The notes under the pieces: generated by a model
Told to the model about the DNA's origin: nothing
The model's input: only the letters and a program-made list of their open reading frames with translations
Databases searched by the model: none
DNA from: Bathymodiolus brooksi
Lineage: Eukaryota; Mollusca; Bivalvia; Mytilida; Modiolidae
Length of the DNA stretch: 64,000 nt
Reading direction: 5' to 3'
Assembly: GCA_963680875.1 (NCBI GenBank)
Contig: OY804588.1
Location: 81,244,829 to 81,308,828, forward strand
Shown here: one piece after another, positions 20,399-31,224 of the stretch
How positions within the stretch are numbered: the first letter of the stretch is position 1
Layout: every line of letters starts with the position of its first letter
Translations under genes and position numbers: made by a program

Positions 20399-23300
20399 AC
20401 TGAGGCTACATCATTCTATAATCGTGAACTGAAAAGATTAATATAAATATCTAGTACCATACTGAAGCTACATCATTCTATAATCGTGAACTGAAAAGAT
20501 TAATATAAATATCTAGTACCATACTGAGGCTACATCATTCTATAATCGTCAACTGAAAAGATTAATATAAATATCTAGTATCATACTGAGGCTACATCAT
20601 TCTATAATCGTGAACTGAAAAGATTAATATAAATATCTAGTATCGTACAGAAGCTATTTTATTCTATAATCGTGAACTGAAAAGATTAATATAAATATCT
20701 AGTATCATACTGAAGCTACATCATTCTATAATCGTCAACTGAAAAGATTAATATTAATATCTAGTATCGTACAGAAGCTACATCATTCTATAATCGTCAA
20801 CTGAAAAGATTAATATAAATATATAGTATCGTACAGAAGCTACATCATTCTATAATCGTCAACTGAAAAGATTAATATAAATATCTAGTATCATACAGAA
20901 GCTACATCATTCTATAATCGTGAACTGAAAAGATTAATATAAATATCTAGTATCGTACAGAAGCTACATCATTCTATAATCGTCAACTGAAAAGATTAAT
21001 ATACATATCTAGTATCATACAGAAGCTACATCATTCTATAATCGTGAACTGAAAAGATTAATATAAATATCTAGTACCATACTGAGGCTACATCATTCTA
21101 TAATCGTGAACTGAAAAGATTAATATAAATATCTAGTATCATACTGAAGCTACATCATTCTATAATCGTCAACTGAAAAGATTAATATAAATATCTAGTA
21201 CCATACTGAGGCTACATCATTCTATAATCGTGAACTGAAAAGATTAATATAAATATCTAGTATCATACAGAAGCTACATCATTCTATAATCGTCAACTGA
21301 AAAGATTAATATAAATATCTAGTATCATACAGAAGCTACATCATTCTATAATCGTGAACTGAAAAGATTAATATAAATATCTAGTATCATACTGAAGCTA
21401 CATCATTCTATAATCGTCAACTGAAAAGATTAATATAAATATCTAGTATCATACTGAAGCTACATCATTCTATAATCGTGAACTGAAAAGATTAATATAA
21501 ATATCTAGTATCATACTGAAGCTACATCATTCTATAATCGTCAACTGAAAAGATTAATATAAATATCTAGTATCATACAGAAGCTACATCATTCTATAAT
21601 CGTGAACTGAAAAGATTAATATAAATATCTAGTATCATACAGAAGCTACATCATTCTATAATCGTGAACTGAAAAGATTAATATAAATATCTAGTATCAT
21701 ACTGAAGCTACATCATTCTATAATCGTCAACTGAAAAGATTAATATACATATCTAGTATCATACAGAAGCTACATCATTCTATAATCGTGAACTGAAAAG
21801 ATTAATATAAATATCTAGTATCATACAGAAGCTACATCATTCTATAATCGTGAACTGAAAAGATTAATATATATATCTAGTATCGTACAGAAGCTACATC
21901 ATTCTATAATCGTGAACTGAAAAGATTAATATAAATATCTAGTATCATACTGAAGCTACATCATTCTATAATCGTGAACTGAAAAGATTAATATAAATAT
22001 CTAGTATCATACTGAAGCTACATCATTCTATAATCGTCAACTGAAAAGATTAATATAAATATCTAGTATCATACAGAAGCTACATCATTCTATAATCGTG
22101 AACTGAAAAGATTAATATAAATATCTAGTATCATACTGAAGCTACATCATTCTATAATCGTGAACTGAAAAGATTAATATAAATATCTAGTACCATACTG
22201 AGGCTACATCATTCTATAATCGTCAACTGAAAAGATTAATATACATATCTAGTATCATACAGAAGCTACATCATTCTATAATCGTGAACTGAAAAGATTA
22301 ATATAAATATCTAGTATCATACTGAGGCTACATCATTCTATAATCGTGAACTGAAAAGATTAATATAAATATCTAGTACCATACTGAGGCTACATCATTC
22401 TATAATCGTGAACTGAAAAGATTAATATAAATATCTAGTATCTTACAGAAGCTACATCATTCTATAATCGTGAACTGAAAAGATTAATATAAATATCTAG
22501 TATCATACTGAAGCTACATCATTCTATAATCGTCAACTGAAAAGATTAATATAAATATCTAGTATCATACAGAAGCTACATCATTCTATAATCGTGAACT
22601 GAAAAGATTAATATAAATATCTAGTATCATACTGAAGCTACATCATTCTATAATCGTGAACTGGAAAGATTAATATAAATATCTAGTATCATACAGAAGC
22701 TACATCATTCTATAATCGTGAACTGAAAAGATTAATATAAATATCTAGTATCATACAGAAGCTACATCATTCTATAATCGTGAACTGAAAAGATTAATAT
22801 ATATATCTAGTATCGTACAGAAGCTACATCATTCTATAATCGTGAACTGAAAAGATTAATATAAATATCTAGTATCATACTGAAGCTACATCATTCTATA
22901 ATCGTGAACTGAAAAGATTAATATAAATATCTAGTATCATACTGAAGCTACATCATTCTATAATCGTCAACTGAAAAGATTAATATAAATATCTAGTATC
23001 ATACAGAAGCTACATCATTCTATAATCGTGAACTGAAAAGATTAATATTAATATCTAGTATCGTACAGAAGCTACATCATTCTATAATCGTCAACTGAAA
23101 AGATTAATATAAATATATAGTATCGTACAGAAGCTACATCATTCTATAATCGTCAACTGAAAAGATTAATATAAATATCTAGTATCATACAGAAGCTACA
23201 TCATTCTATAATCGTGAACTGAAAAGATTAATATATATATCTAGTATCGTACAGAAGCTACATCATTCTATAATCGTGAACTGAAAAGATTAATATAAAT

Positions 23301-24822
23301 ATCTAGTATCATACTGAAGCTACATCATTCTATAATCGTCAACTGAAAAGATTAATATACATATCTAGTATCATACAGAAGCTACATCATTCTATAATCG
23401 TCAACTGAAAAGATTAATATAAATATCTAGTATCATACTGAGGCTACATCATTCTATAATCGTGAACTGAAAAGATTAATATAAATATCTAGTATCATAC
23501 AGAAGCTACATCATTCTATAATCGTGAACTGAAAAGATTAATATAAATATCTAGTATCATACAGAAGCTACATCATTCTATAATCGTCAACTGAAAAGAT
23601 TAATATTAATATCTAGTATCGTACAGAAGCTACATCATTCTATAATCGTCAACTGAAAAGATTAATATAAATATATAGTATCGTACAGAAGCTACTTCAT
23701 TCTATAATCGTCAACTGAAAAGATTAATATAAATATATAGTATCATACAGAAGCTACATCATTCTATAATCGTCAACAGAAAAGATTAATATAAATATCT
23801 AGCATCGTATATAAGCTACATCATTCTATAATCGTGAACTGAAAAGATTAATATGAATATCTAGTATCATACTGAAGCTACATCATTTTATAATCGTCAA
23901 CTGAAAAGATTAATATAAATATATAGTATCATACAGAAGCTACATCATTCTATAATCGTGAACTGAAAAGATTAATATGAATATCTAGTATCATACTGAA
24001 GCTACATCATTTTATAATCGTCAACTGAAAAGATTAATATAAATATCTAGTATCATACAGAAGCTACATTATTCTATAACCGTCAACTGAAAAGATTAAT
24101 ATAAATATATAGTATCGTACAGAAGCTACATCATTCTATAATCGTCAACTGAAAAGATTAATATTAATATCTAGTATCGTATAGAAGCTACATCATTCTA
24201 TAATCGTCAACTGAAAAGATTAATATAAATATATAGTATCGTACAGAAGCTACATCATTCTATAATCGTGAACTGAAAAGATTAATATTAATATCTAGTA
24301 TCGTATAGAAGCTACATCATTCGATAATCGTCAACTGAAAAGATTAATATTAATATCTAGTATCGTACAGAAGCTACATCATTCTATAATCGTCAACTGA
24401 AAAGATTAATATTAATATCTAGTACCTTACAGAAGCTACAGCATTCTATAATCGTGAACAGAAAAGATTAATATGAATATCTAGTATCATACAGAAGTTA
24501 CATCATTCTATAATCGTCAACTGAAAAGATGAATATAAATATCTAGTATCATACAGAAGTTACATCATTCTATAATCGTCAACAGAAAAGATTAATATAA
24601 ATATCTAGTATCATACAGAAGTTACATCATTCTATAATCGTCAACAGAAAAGATTAATATAAATATCTAGTATCATACAGAAGCTACATCATTCTATAAT
24701 CGTCAACAGAAAAGATTAATATAAATATCTAGTATCATACAGAAGCTACATCATTTTATAATCGTCAACAGAAAAGATTAATATAAATATCTAGCATCAT
24801 ACTGAAGCTACATCATTCTATA
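20399..24822. repeat. 62-bp satellite, about 71 copies, splice-acceptor-like monomers
   Basis: AACTGAAAAGATTAATATAA recurs at 20427, 20489 and 20551 and so on, a strict 62-bp period. On the minus strand (WIPF sense) each monomer reads TATATTAATCTTTTCAG, with a branch-point-like TTAAT, a pyrimidine tract and CAG, followed by TTCACGATTATAGAATG. The last monomer merges directly into the WIPF exon. Variants include GTGAAC/GTCAAC and TACTGAAG/TACAGAAG. A block with ATATATATCTAGTATCG is repeated at 21871 and 22801, exactly 930 bp (15 monomers) apart. Distal copies (about 23777 and from 24469) carry CTTTTCTG and lose the AG. Confidence 0.97.
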
Positions 24823-26225
24823 CAGTCCGACAAAAGTTAAGCACCACCTGACTTGTTTCAATAATATCTTTTCTGATAATGAACTTATTTCAAATCGGTT
24901 TGCTGTTTTCGTTACCTGTACACACATACTTACATACCTGTGAAACAGGTTATTGATCGATTTTTATTTATGTGTATATGACAGGGTGTGTAAAGTGCCA
25001 CGTGTACTTTTCAACATTTGTGTTTGCGAACGAAAGCTGATTTTTTTGTGTAGAGTTTTAAGTTTCATTTTCTATTGGTTTGGTATGGTGCTGCGAAAAT
25101 TAACCATACCAGAAAGGTGGAAAGCTGTTTTAGCCATAGAAGGGTGGCAGACCACTTCAGGGTTAACCATTCCATCATTGTACGACTGATGCAGCGTTTT
25201 CGTCAAACGGGGAATGTTACTGACCGTCCACGTGCAGGTAGACCTCGCAAAACGACGCCGTGAGAGGACCGGCTCATATTCAGACGGGCGCGGCAACGGC
25301 CGTTCAGTACAGCTGGTGCACTTCGTGGTAATTTAGCGTTTGGAGGCCACATTAGCACACGCACTGTAATCAGACGCCTCCACCATCGGAATGCGAGCGC
25401 GACGACCTATAAAACGTCCACAGTTGACATTACGTCATCGCCATGCTCGATTTGACTGGTCACATGATCATTTGGGGTGGACTATTCGCACATGGAGACG
25501 GGTCCATTGGTCTGATGAAAGTCGTTTTTTGCTACGCCCTACCGACGGTCGTGCAAGGATTTGGCTCCAACGAAACACTTCATTTCAGGATAACCACATT
25601 TTGGGCACAACTGCTTTTGGGGGTGGGGGTGTAACTGTCTGGGGTTGCTTTTCCTTTGACTGTAAGTTGGACTTGTACGTTCTTGATGGTAATCTGACAG
25701 GCCAAAAATACCGTGACAATGTGTTCGCTCCACGCGTAGTCCCCCATTTCGACAAGCATGCGTTGGCTGACAGGCCAATGTTCATGGACGACAACGCTAG
25801 GCCACATAGAGCCCGAATTGTGCAACATTTTTTTACAGCAAGAGGCTGTTCAGACTATTCCATGGCCTGCGATGTCGCCAGACATGAACCCTATAGAGCA
25901 TATATGGGACTTTATTGGCCGAAAAATTAATCAACGCAATCCAAAATATCAAAATATTGACAAATGAAGAACTGCTATATTACAGGAGTGGCAACAGTTC
26001 CCCCAAGAACGGCTTAGGCGTCTTGTGCGAAGCATGACGAGGCGTGTTACAGAACTTCACAATAAACGCGGTGGATATACTCGTTATTGATTTTTATGCC
26101 TTACACATACGCACAATAGATGCATTTAAAAGTTCTTAAAATCTGAAGACTCTGCATTTTAATGCAATGTTAACAACTTCCAAAAAATGGTGGCTCTTGA
26201 AGGGGAACATGGGTTGTAATTAAGA
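24823..26225 (+). mobile_element. Tc1/mariner-type transposon, dead
   Basis: The left end CAGTCCGACAAAAGTTAAGC begins right after a TA (24821-24822) inside a satellite monomer, as expected for Tc1/mariner insertion. It contains a broken transposase. I could not find the complementary right end; 26225 is an estimate. The satellite does not resume on the right. Confidence 0.82.
25085..26089 (+). pseudogene. Tc1-type transposase, at least four lesions
   Basis: The start is ATG at 25085 (MVLRKLTIPERWKAV). The frame shifts near 25140 into the helix-turn-helix part (RVADHFRVNHSIIVRLMQRF, then RPRAGRPRKT), meets a TGA at 25261-25263 (CGA to TGA is likely CpG decay), shifts near 25391 and again at the T run about 25827-25833. 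The catalytic triad is visible: D in WSDESRF, D in FMDDNARPHRA and E in SPDMNPIEHIWD. The end RGGYTRY-stop is at 26087-26089. The family cuts and pastes DNA at TA; this copy cannot encode a whole enzyme. Confidence 0.88.
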
Positions 26226-26283
26226 CCAGTACCACAGTTAAAGGTACATGCAATATCTACTAAGATATTGCATGGTACCGGAA

Positions 26284-26406
26284 TAATATACAATTATTGC
26301 CATCATATGAGGTGAACATCTAAAGGTGTCAAGCCCTCAGGAGAACAACCTCTCGAAGATTGACTACTTGATGTTCACCTCATATGAAGGAAATAATTGT
26401 TTTACT
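26284..26406. mobile_element. Palindromic MITE (TATAATA...CAATTA-type ends)
   Basis: Left end AATAATATACAATTATTGCC and right end (reverse) AGTAAAACAATTATTTCC. The arms CATATGAGGTGAACATC and GATGTTCACCTCATATG pair; the loop is about 45 bp. It shares ends, but not arms, with elements at 34021, 34557, 35553 and 47959. A separate small hairpin (GCAATATCT...AGATATTGC) lies at 26250-26275. Confidence 0.72.
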
Positions 26407-27925
26407 CTCAGACGTGTTTTTTTTTGCAGTGGCTACATTGAGCCTCCTGTTTTCAGAATTTGCAATATGGTGACCCTTCTTAGGTATATTTCGATTTATA
26501 TTTTTTGTTTTGTTTTGGCAAGTCTAAAGTTCAATGTAAATTTATCTGTACAGACTAAATTAAATATGCTAGGTCATTACGGTTTTCACAGTTTTCCGGT
26601 TGTTGACTGATTTTGTCTGTCTATATACTTATGAGTTTTGACTTTCCCTTTGTAAGATTGTTCGGAGTTTGGTAATTTTGTTATTACCCTTATGCTATGT
26701 AATGTTATTTAACGGGCAGATTCCTAAACGTGGTCGAAGCGATGAACTTCCCCTGTTTTATAGTGCACGACACCCCCTTGTGTATTTACTTTAAGATAAT
26801 TTAGTCGACAAGATAGACCATTGAACTTGAAAAAAACAACATAGGTAGAAGAATTTAACAGTCCAAATAAGGTATCATGTCTACTAAGATAAAGTAAAAG
26901 AACAAAATGGAAAGAAAAAAAATTTGAGTTGTGTAAATCAAGGATTTGTATAGTAGAACTACTATACAAATCCTTGTGTAAATCAAATAATTTGTTTTTC
27001 TTAAATGGTAGATATTAAATGATTAATAAGCATGTAATCATGATAGTATTTTACTGTTGGCAAATTAATAGGCGTTTCCATAAGACGTTATAAAAAATAA
27101 TTTCCGGTTTTAGAAAATACAACTGCGGAACCGGACTGGAAGAAATGAATTTTCAACACAGTTCCGGTTGTCGGTGGTTGTAGGTGTATTGCCACTAAAC
27201 ATGGGTACCAGTCGGAAAGTAGTACGTAAACACAAAATGGATTCCTACATTGTTGGATAAAAAATAAACCCTATTAGATACTGCAAAATACTGAATGTCA
27301 GCAGTCACCTACATATTTTAGGATAATTTTAAGCCCACATTTGATGTCCTTGTGGTTTTAAATAAAATATTGATTGCATTGGAAAGAAACCACCTGAATT
27401 TGTGTTAAATCGAAAGTGAAAGTAGGATTTTTGACGGTAGACATCTTCGGACTGTCTGTTTTTTCTTATATGCCATTAAATGTATGTTGATTTTCGGAGT
27501 TAAGCTTCCAATTAGGTACCCCTTCCATGAGATATGAGTGTTACTTATATTAAACTTAAGATGAATCCTGTATGAAAGCTCAATTTTTTTTTATTTAACA
27601 TAGAAGTCTATGAAGAATTCTTTAGTGGTATTACTCCTGCAGACCGGGTGATAACATGTTGTAGACCGAGCGATAACCTATTGTCTCCCAATAAATTATT
27701 ATATATGTTCGGGTTGTTCATCGGGTTTTTCCTCGTGAACAAATTTTCTGCAAACCATCTAAATTGTCTTATTACTTTTATATAGTAAAATATTACTACA
27801 GGTATAATAATAAATGTTGTATTCCAGTGGGCCAAACTCATCAATTTCTAATAAACGTTTTTCATTGGATTTGCTGCGTGTTGATAGTTGCGTGCAAGGT
27901 ACATGGTATTCACGACAGATTCGTT
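26407..27925. other. AT-rich intergenic sequence with one short palindrome
   Basis: No gene or known repeat is supported apart from the palindrome at 26939-26976. Short minus-strand frames here (for example 26724-26969, 27608-27844) lack motifs and are best ignored. Confidence 0.45.
26939..26976. repeat. 38-bp near-perfect palindrome between direct repeats
   Basis: CAAGGATTTGTATAGTAG and CTACTATACAAATCCTTG are exact reverse complements with a 2-nt loop. TGTGTAAATCA stands directly on both sides. Confidence 0.9.
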
Positions 27926-28525
27926 TACCTCTCGTATTAACACGCCTGGTAAACGAGATGGTCTCAACATAATGTTGAGCAAGCAAGCAGGTATCTCCAA
28001 CTTCCGGTTGAGACCATCTGTCGAGGAAAATTTACAAACGTGTGCACGGTAAGTTGTTTTATCTCATATTTCGAGATATTTCGAGACATGTTTTAAAAAT
28101 CAGAGAATGCTATTCCCTTCCGACATGAAAATGTAAACTTTTCCTGCTTTCCGTTGTGAAAAACAGTTAAAATTAAAGGAGAAATCACTTTTCTCCTGTG
28201 CAGCAACGAGTTCACTTTGTGTATTTCGTCGTGCAATTTCAGCTATTTTCTTGCATAACAAAAAGGTTCCGTGACAATGACGTGGTCGGGTGATAGAATT
28301 GTATTGACAGGTTCGATCTTACTACAAGAATGGAAACGATAGAGGCTAATAACACAACACTGCCCGTAATTATGATAAGTTGAGACCTTCTGTCATAGGT
28401 TGAGGCCTTCTGGTACATGTTGAGGCCGACAGATGGTCTCAACCAGAAGTTGCAGATACTTTTTTGCTAGCTCAACATTATGTTGAGACCATCTCGTTTA
28501 CCAGGCGTGATTAAAGGAGAGGCGA
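27926..28525. mobile_element. 600-bp foldback MITE with compound TIRs
   Basis: The left arm (27926-28022) and right arm (28427-28525) are near-complementary: CACGCCTGGTAAACGAGATGG and its reverse near 28484-28509. Each arm is itself a hairpin bounded by GATGGTCTCAAC and GTTGAGACCATC. More GTTGAG(A/G)CC motifs occur at 28378, 28398 and 28420. No transposase is present. Confidence 0.82.
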
Positions 28526-29396
28526 ATATTTATTCGTTCCAGTTGTTGTATCCAGCAGCGGAGTGACTATTTTTATACCGAGGGATTCCCACGGGGATTC
28601 CATTTCCCATTGCACAATACATATTCATCTTAATAGCCTAGATTACATGATAGGAACACAGAAACGTGTAATAGCTTATTTCCGTAGTACGATGATGTGC
28701 ACAAGTAATACAAGTGTTCCTTTCCGATATCAAATACAACGCGAATATAGATAAATTAACCAATGACAGTGTTTCTGTATTGGAAATACCACAACATTAA
28801 GTTATATTCTTTACTAGGAATTGCGTTATTTTATTTTGAACACTGAGTGGTGTCAAGTGAGATTTTCGAGTAAAGAGAAACTTCGGATATAAAACTATCA
28901 ATAGCATAAACACAAGGATAAATAAAAGAAATCAAAGAGGTGAACATAAAACAACTACATTTTTTTATTAACATGTTACTTTTGTATTTTAATGTACAAT
29001 ATACCAACGCGTATTTTTACTGATCTTTACTTGAAAAGTAAAAGGCCACATTTTCGGGTATTTGTATACAAATCAAACTTTTTTTTTCATAAGAAATTGC
29101 AGAATTTCGAATTCAAGAACTATTTGCACCATTATTTAAAGAGAAGTGACCATTTTCTTGGGACTCTCAAGTTTCTCCACACTGTCTCAGTTTCATCATC
29201 TGATTCTCTCGTTATAGGTTTTCGTTGTATGTTCAGTTATAAATGAGATCAATTGTAAAATTAATTATTCGAAGTATTGATTGAATTTATCTTTTTAGTT
29301 TACCTTTGACTTTTCTCGTCTCGTCGAGGAATAAGAAATGTATCTAATCTTGCTTGTTTTCTTGGCCTAGAATTTTCGTCCATTTTATAATTTCTA
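28526..29396. other. AT-rich intergenic sequence, nothing recognised
   Basis: Two short open frames (28563-28754 and 28992-29246) have no recognisable motif. No repeat is seen. Confidence 0.45.
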
Positions 29397-29483
29397 AATA
29401 GCACGTGTATTTTGGAATTCCCCGGACACACTTAATTGTCAATTGTAAATGTGTCCGGGGAATTCCAAAATACAAGTGCTATT
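29397..29483. repeat. Hairpin element, 34-nt arms
   Basis: ATTTTGGAATTCCCCGGACAC on the left pairs with GTGTCCGGGGAATTCCAAAAT on the right, with about two mismatches across the arms; the loop CTTAATTGTCAATTGTAAA is itself near-palindromic. A smaller hairpin (CTGATACTGATGTT / AACATCAGTATCAG) follows at 29554-29591. Confidence 0.88.
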
Positions 29484-29895
29484 TTTTCATTGGTCAGATA
29501 ATATCATGAAGATGTCTTCTGAGTGTAACTCATCAATTTGTATCTGGTTATGACTGATACTGATGTTGAAAGTTTTGAACATCAGTATCAGGATTTAAGC
29601 TTACTATAAATGCTTTGATCTGTAAAGATTTGTTTTTCTTATAGTTGTAAAATTGACTGAAGAAATAATGTTTAATTAGCGTGAGAAAATAGTTGATGTC
29701 TGGTACCTCGCAACCAATCAGAATGGAATAATCTTTGAACTACTGACGGCGAATCCATATTTGAATCAGCGAACATACCCAACGTGTATTTACAATTTGT
29801 AGGAATATTTTACTACAGGTCACGAGTTAACCATTCATGAAAAAGTTGTTTGTTGAACTGCTTAAATAGCGTTGTATAACATATATGCTTTGCGA
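29484..29895. other. AT-rich sequence, only the small hairpin above
   Basis: Nothing else is supported in this stretch. Confidence 0.45.
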
Positions 29896-29955
29896 ATTGT
29901 AGGGGGGGGGGGGGGGTGCACGTCCCGCACGCCCCCTCTAAATCCGCCTCTGATG
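29896..29955. mobile_element. GGCGGATC-type MITE remnant, one end only
   Basis: A G run (29901-29916) leads to GCACGCCCCCTCTAAATCCGCCTCTG; the reverse of its end, CAGAGGCGGATTTAGAGGGGG, is a diverged version of the TIR in copies A-C. The other end is missing. Confidence 0.55.
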
Positions 29956-30185
29956 ACCAAAATATAAGAATAAAAAGACTAACAATGATCTACAAAGCAC
30001 TACACAAAAATCTAAAGACTGCTAGACTAACCACTCTAAATACCGGTCGTGAACTTCTTGTCTTTTTGTCCCTTTTCTTTTTGCCGTTATGTTGTCTGTC
30101 CTCCATTATTGAATGTGCAGTTTGTTTTTGGTTTAAAATCTTGGCAACTCAGGAAAGTGGACCCGACCTCTGCATAAAACTTTTT
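29956..30185 (-). mobile_element. PLE-2 tail pieces
   Basis: ACCAAAATATAAGAATAAAAAG and AACAATGATCTACAAAGCACTACACA match the minus-oriented tail; from about 30050 the plus-strand text CTTCTTGTCTTTTTGTCCC and CCGTTATGTTGTCTGTCC resembles the same tail in the opposite sense. This suggests a head-to-head or foldback remnant. Confidence 0.5.
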
Positions 30186-30479
30186 TTTTCATATTAATCT
30201 ATAGCATAATTGATAAGTATTTGCTGTTGTCTTTACTATTGAACCTTAATTTTAATTGTATAGTTGTATTTTCTTTTGTTGCTACGCATGCCTTTAATCC
30301 GATGGAAAAAAAAGGTGGGGTGGGTGGGGGTGTTAAACGGTGCATCAATCAATAAAGTATATCTTGTATCTTCTGATTTTTCCTAATACCATTAAAATGA
30401 TAAATAGTAACAGCAACATTTCTCTTGCAGTTTCCTAACACCAACAACACGTGTTAATCCGGGTTACTTTGGATCTGTA

Positions 30480-30720
30480 ACAATCATAAACACTAGAGAA
30501 CACCGAAGGGGTAACCAAAAATGAACAATCCAGAGAAACCGTCAAAAACACAGGGCAAACACAAATGTTGACCAAACATCAAAACTTTGAAGATACCAAA
30601 GGGATAATCAGAAGATTTAAATCGAAGAAACACGTACACTATAATGGCCAAAAGAAAGGAGACAAAAAGAAAATAATTATCTACAAAATACTACACAGAA
30701 AACACAGCAGAGCAGCACAT
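30480..30720 (-). mobile_element. PLE-2 3' UTR fragment
   Basis: ACTTTGAAGATACCAAAGGG, AATCAGAAGATTTAAATCG, ATAATGGCCAAAAG and ATCTACAAAATACTACACAG follow the family order. The upstream part (ACAATCCAGAGAAACCG) is shared with about 7750. Confidence 0.62.
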
Positions 30721-30884
30721 TCCAGTAAATATATGTTCTAAACCATGTAATTATTATTAAATCTAAGGTATTCCTCCCTCACACATATATGTGACCTTAC
30801 CAGAATTTGGCTATTCTGTTTAGGTACTTAGTATTCTTGTTCCCAAAGATTTTAAAATTATTTAGCTGTCAAATATTAGGCCTT

Positions 30885-30928
30885 GCGCGTACATGATGAA
30901 GGTTATTCCAGAAACACGTCATGTGCAC
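30885..30928 (+). ncRNA. Hammerhead-like motif, copy 1
   Basis: GCGCGTAC, then ATGATGA (C3 changed), AGGTTATTCCA as a short stem II, GAAAC, AC, then GTC and ATGTGCAC. The flanks (AAAGATTTTAAAATTATTTAG before; TTTGATATCTACG after) are shared with the copy at 33463, marking a repeat family. Probably inactive. Confidence 0.45.
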
Positions 30929-31224
30929 TGAATTTGATATCTACGTTTTTATTTATATTTATTCAAGTATGTAAATGATAATTTACTTACTTCCTGTGTA
31001 TATTATATCCCATGTAATAAATACTTATCATACATACTATCTTACATATTGATATGCTTGACTGCACAGAAAACCTGATAATGCACTATTACTTACATGT
31101 TAAAACAATACAGGTTGATTATCTCCTTACATACCAACATACCTGTTTTATATGTAACACTATTTAATATATAGATAAATGTACAATTTAAATATCACTG
31201 CATATGCCTATAAAAGTCAAGTGT
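30929..31224. other. AT-rich sequence, nothing recognised
   Basis: Repeated short words (TACTTAC, ACATAC) but no periodic repeat or gene. Confidence 0.4.

Noticed and set aside
26160..26225. AATGGTGGCTCTTGAAGG as the right TIR of the Tc1 element
   Set aside because: Only GGTGG and CTT agree with the expected reverse of the left end; too weak to call.
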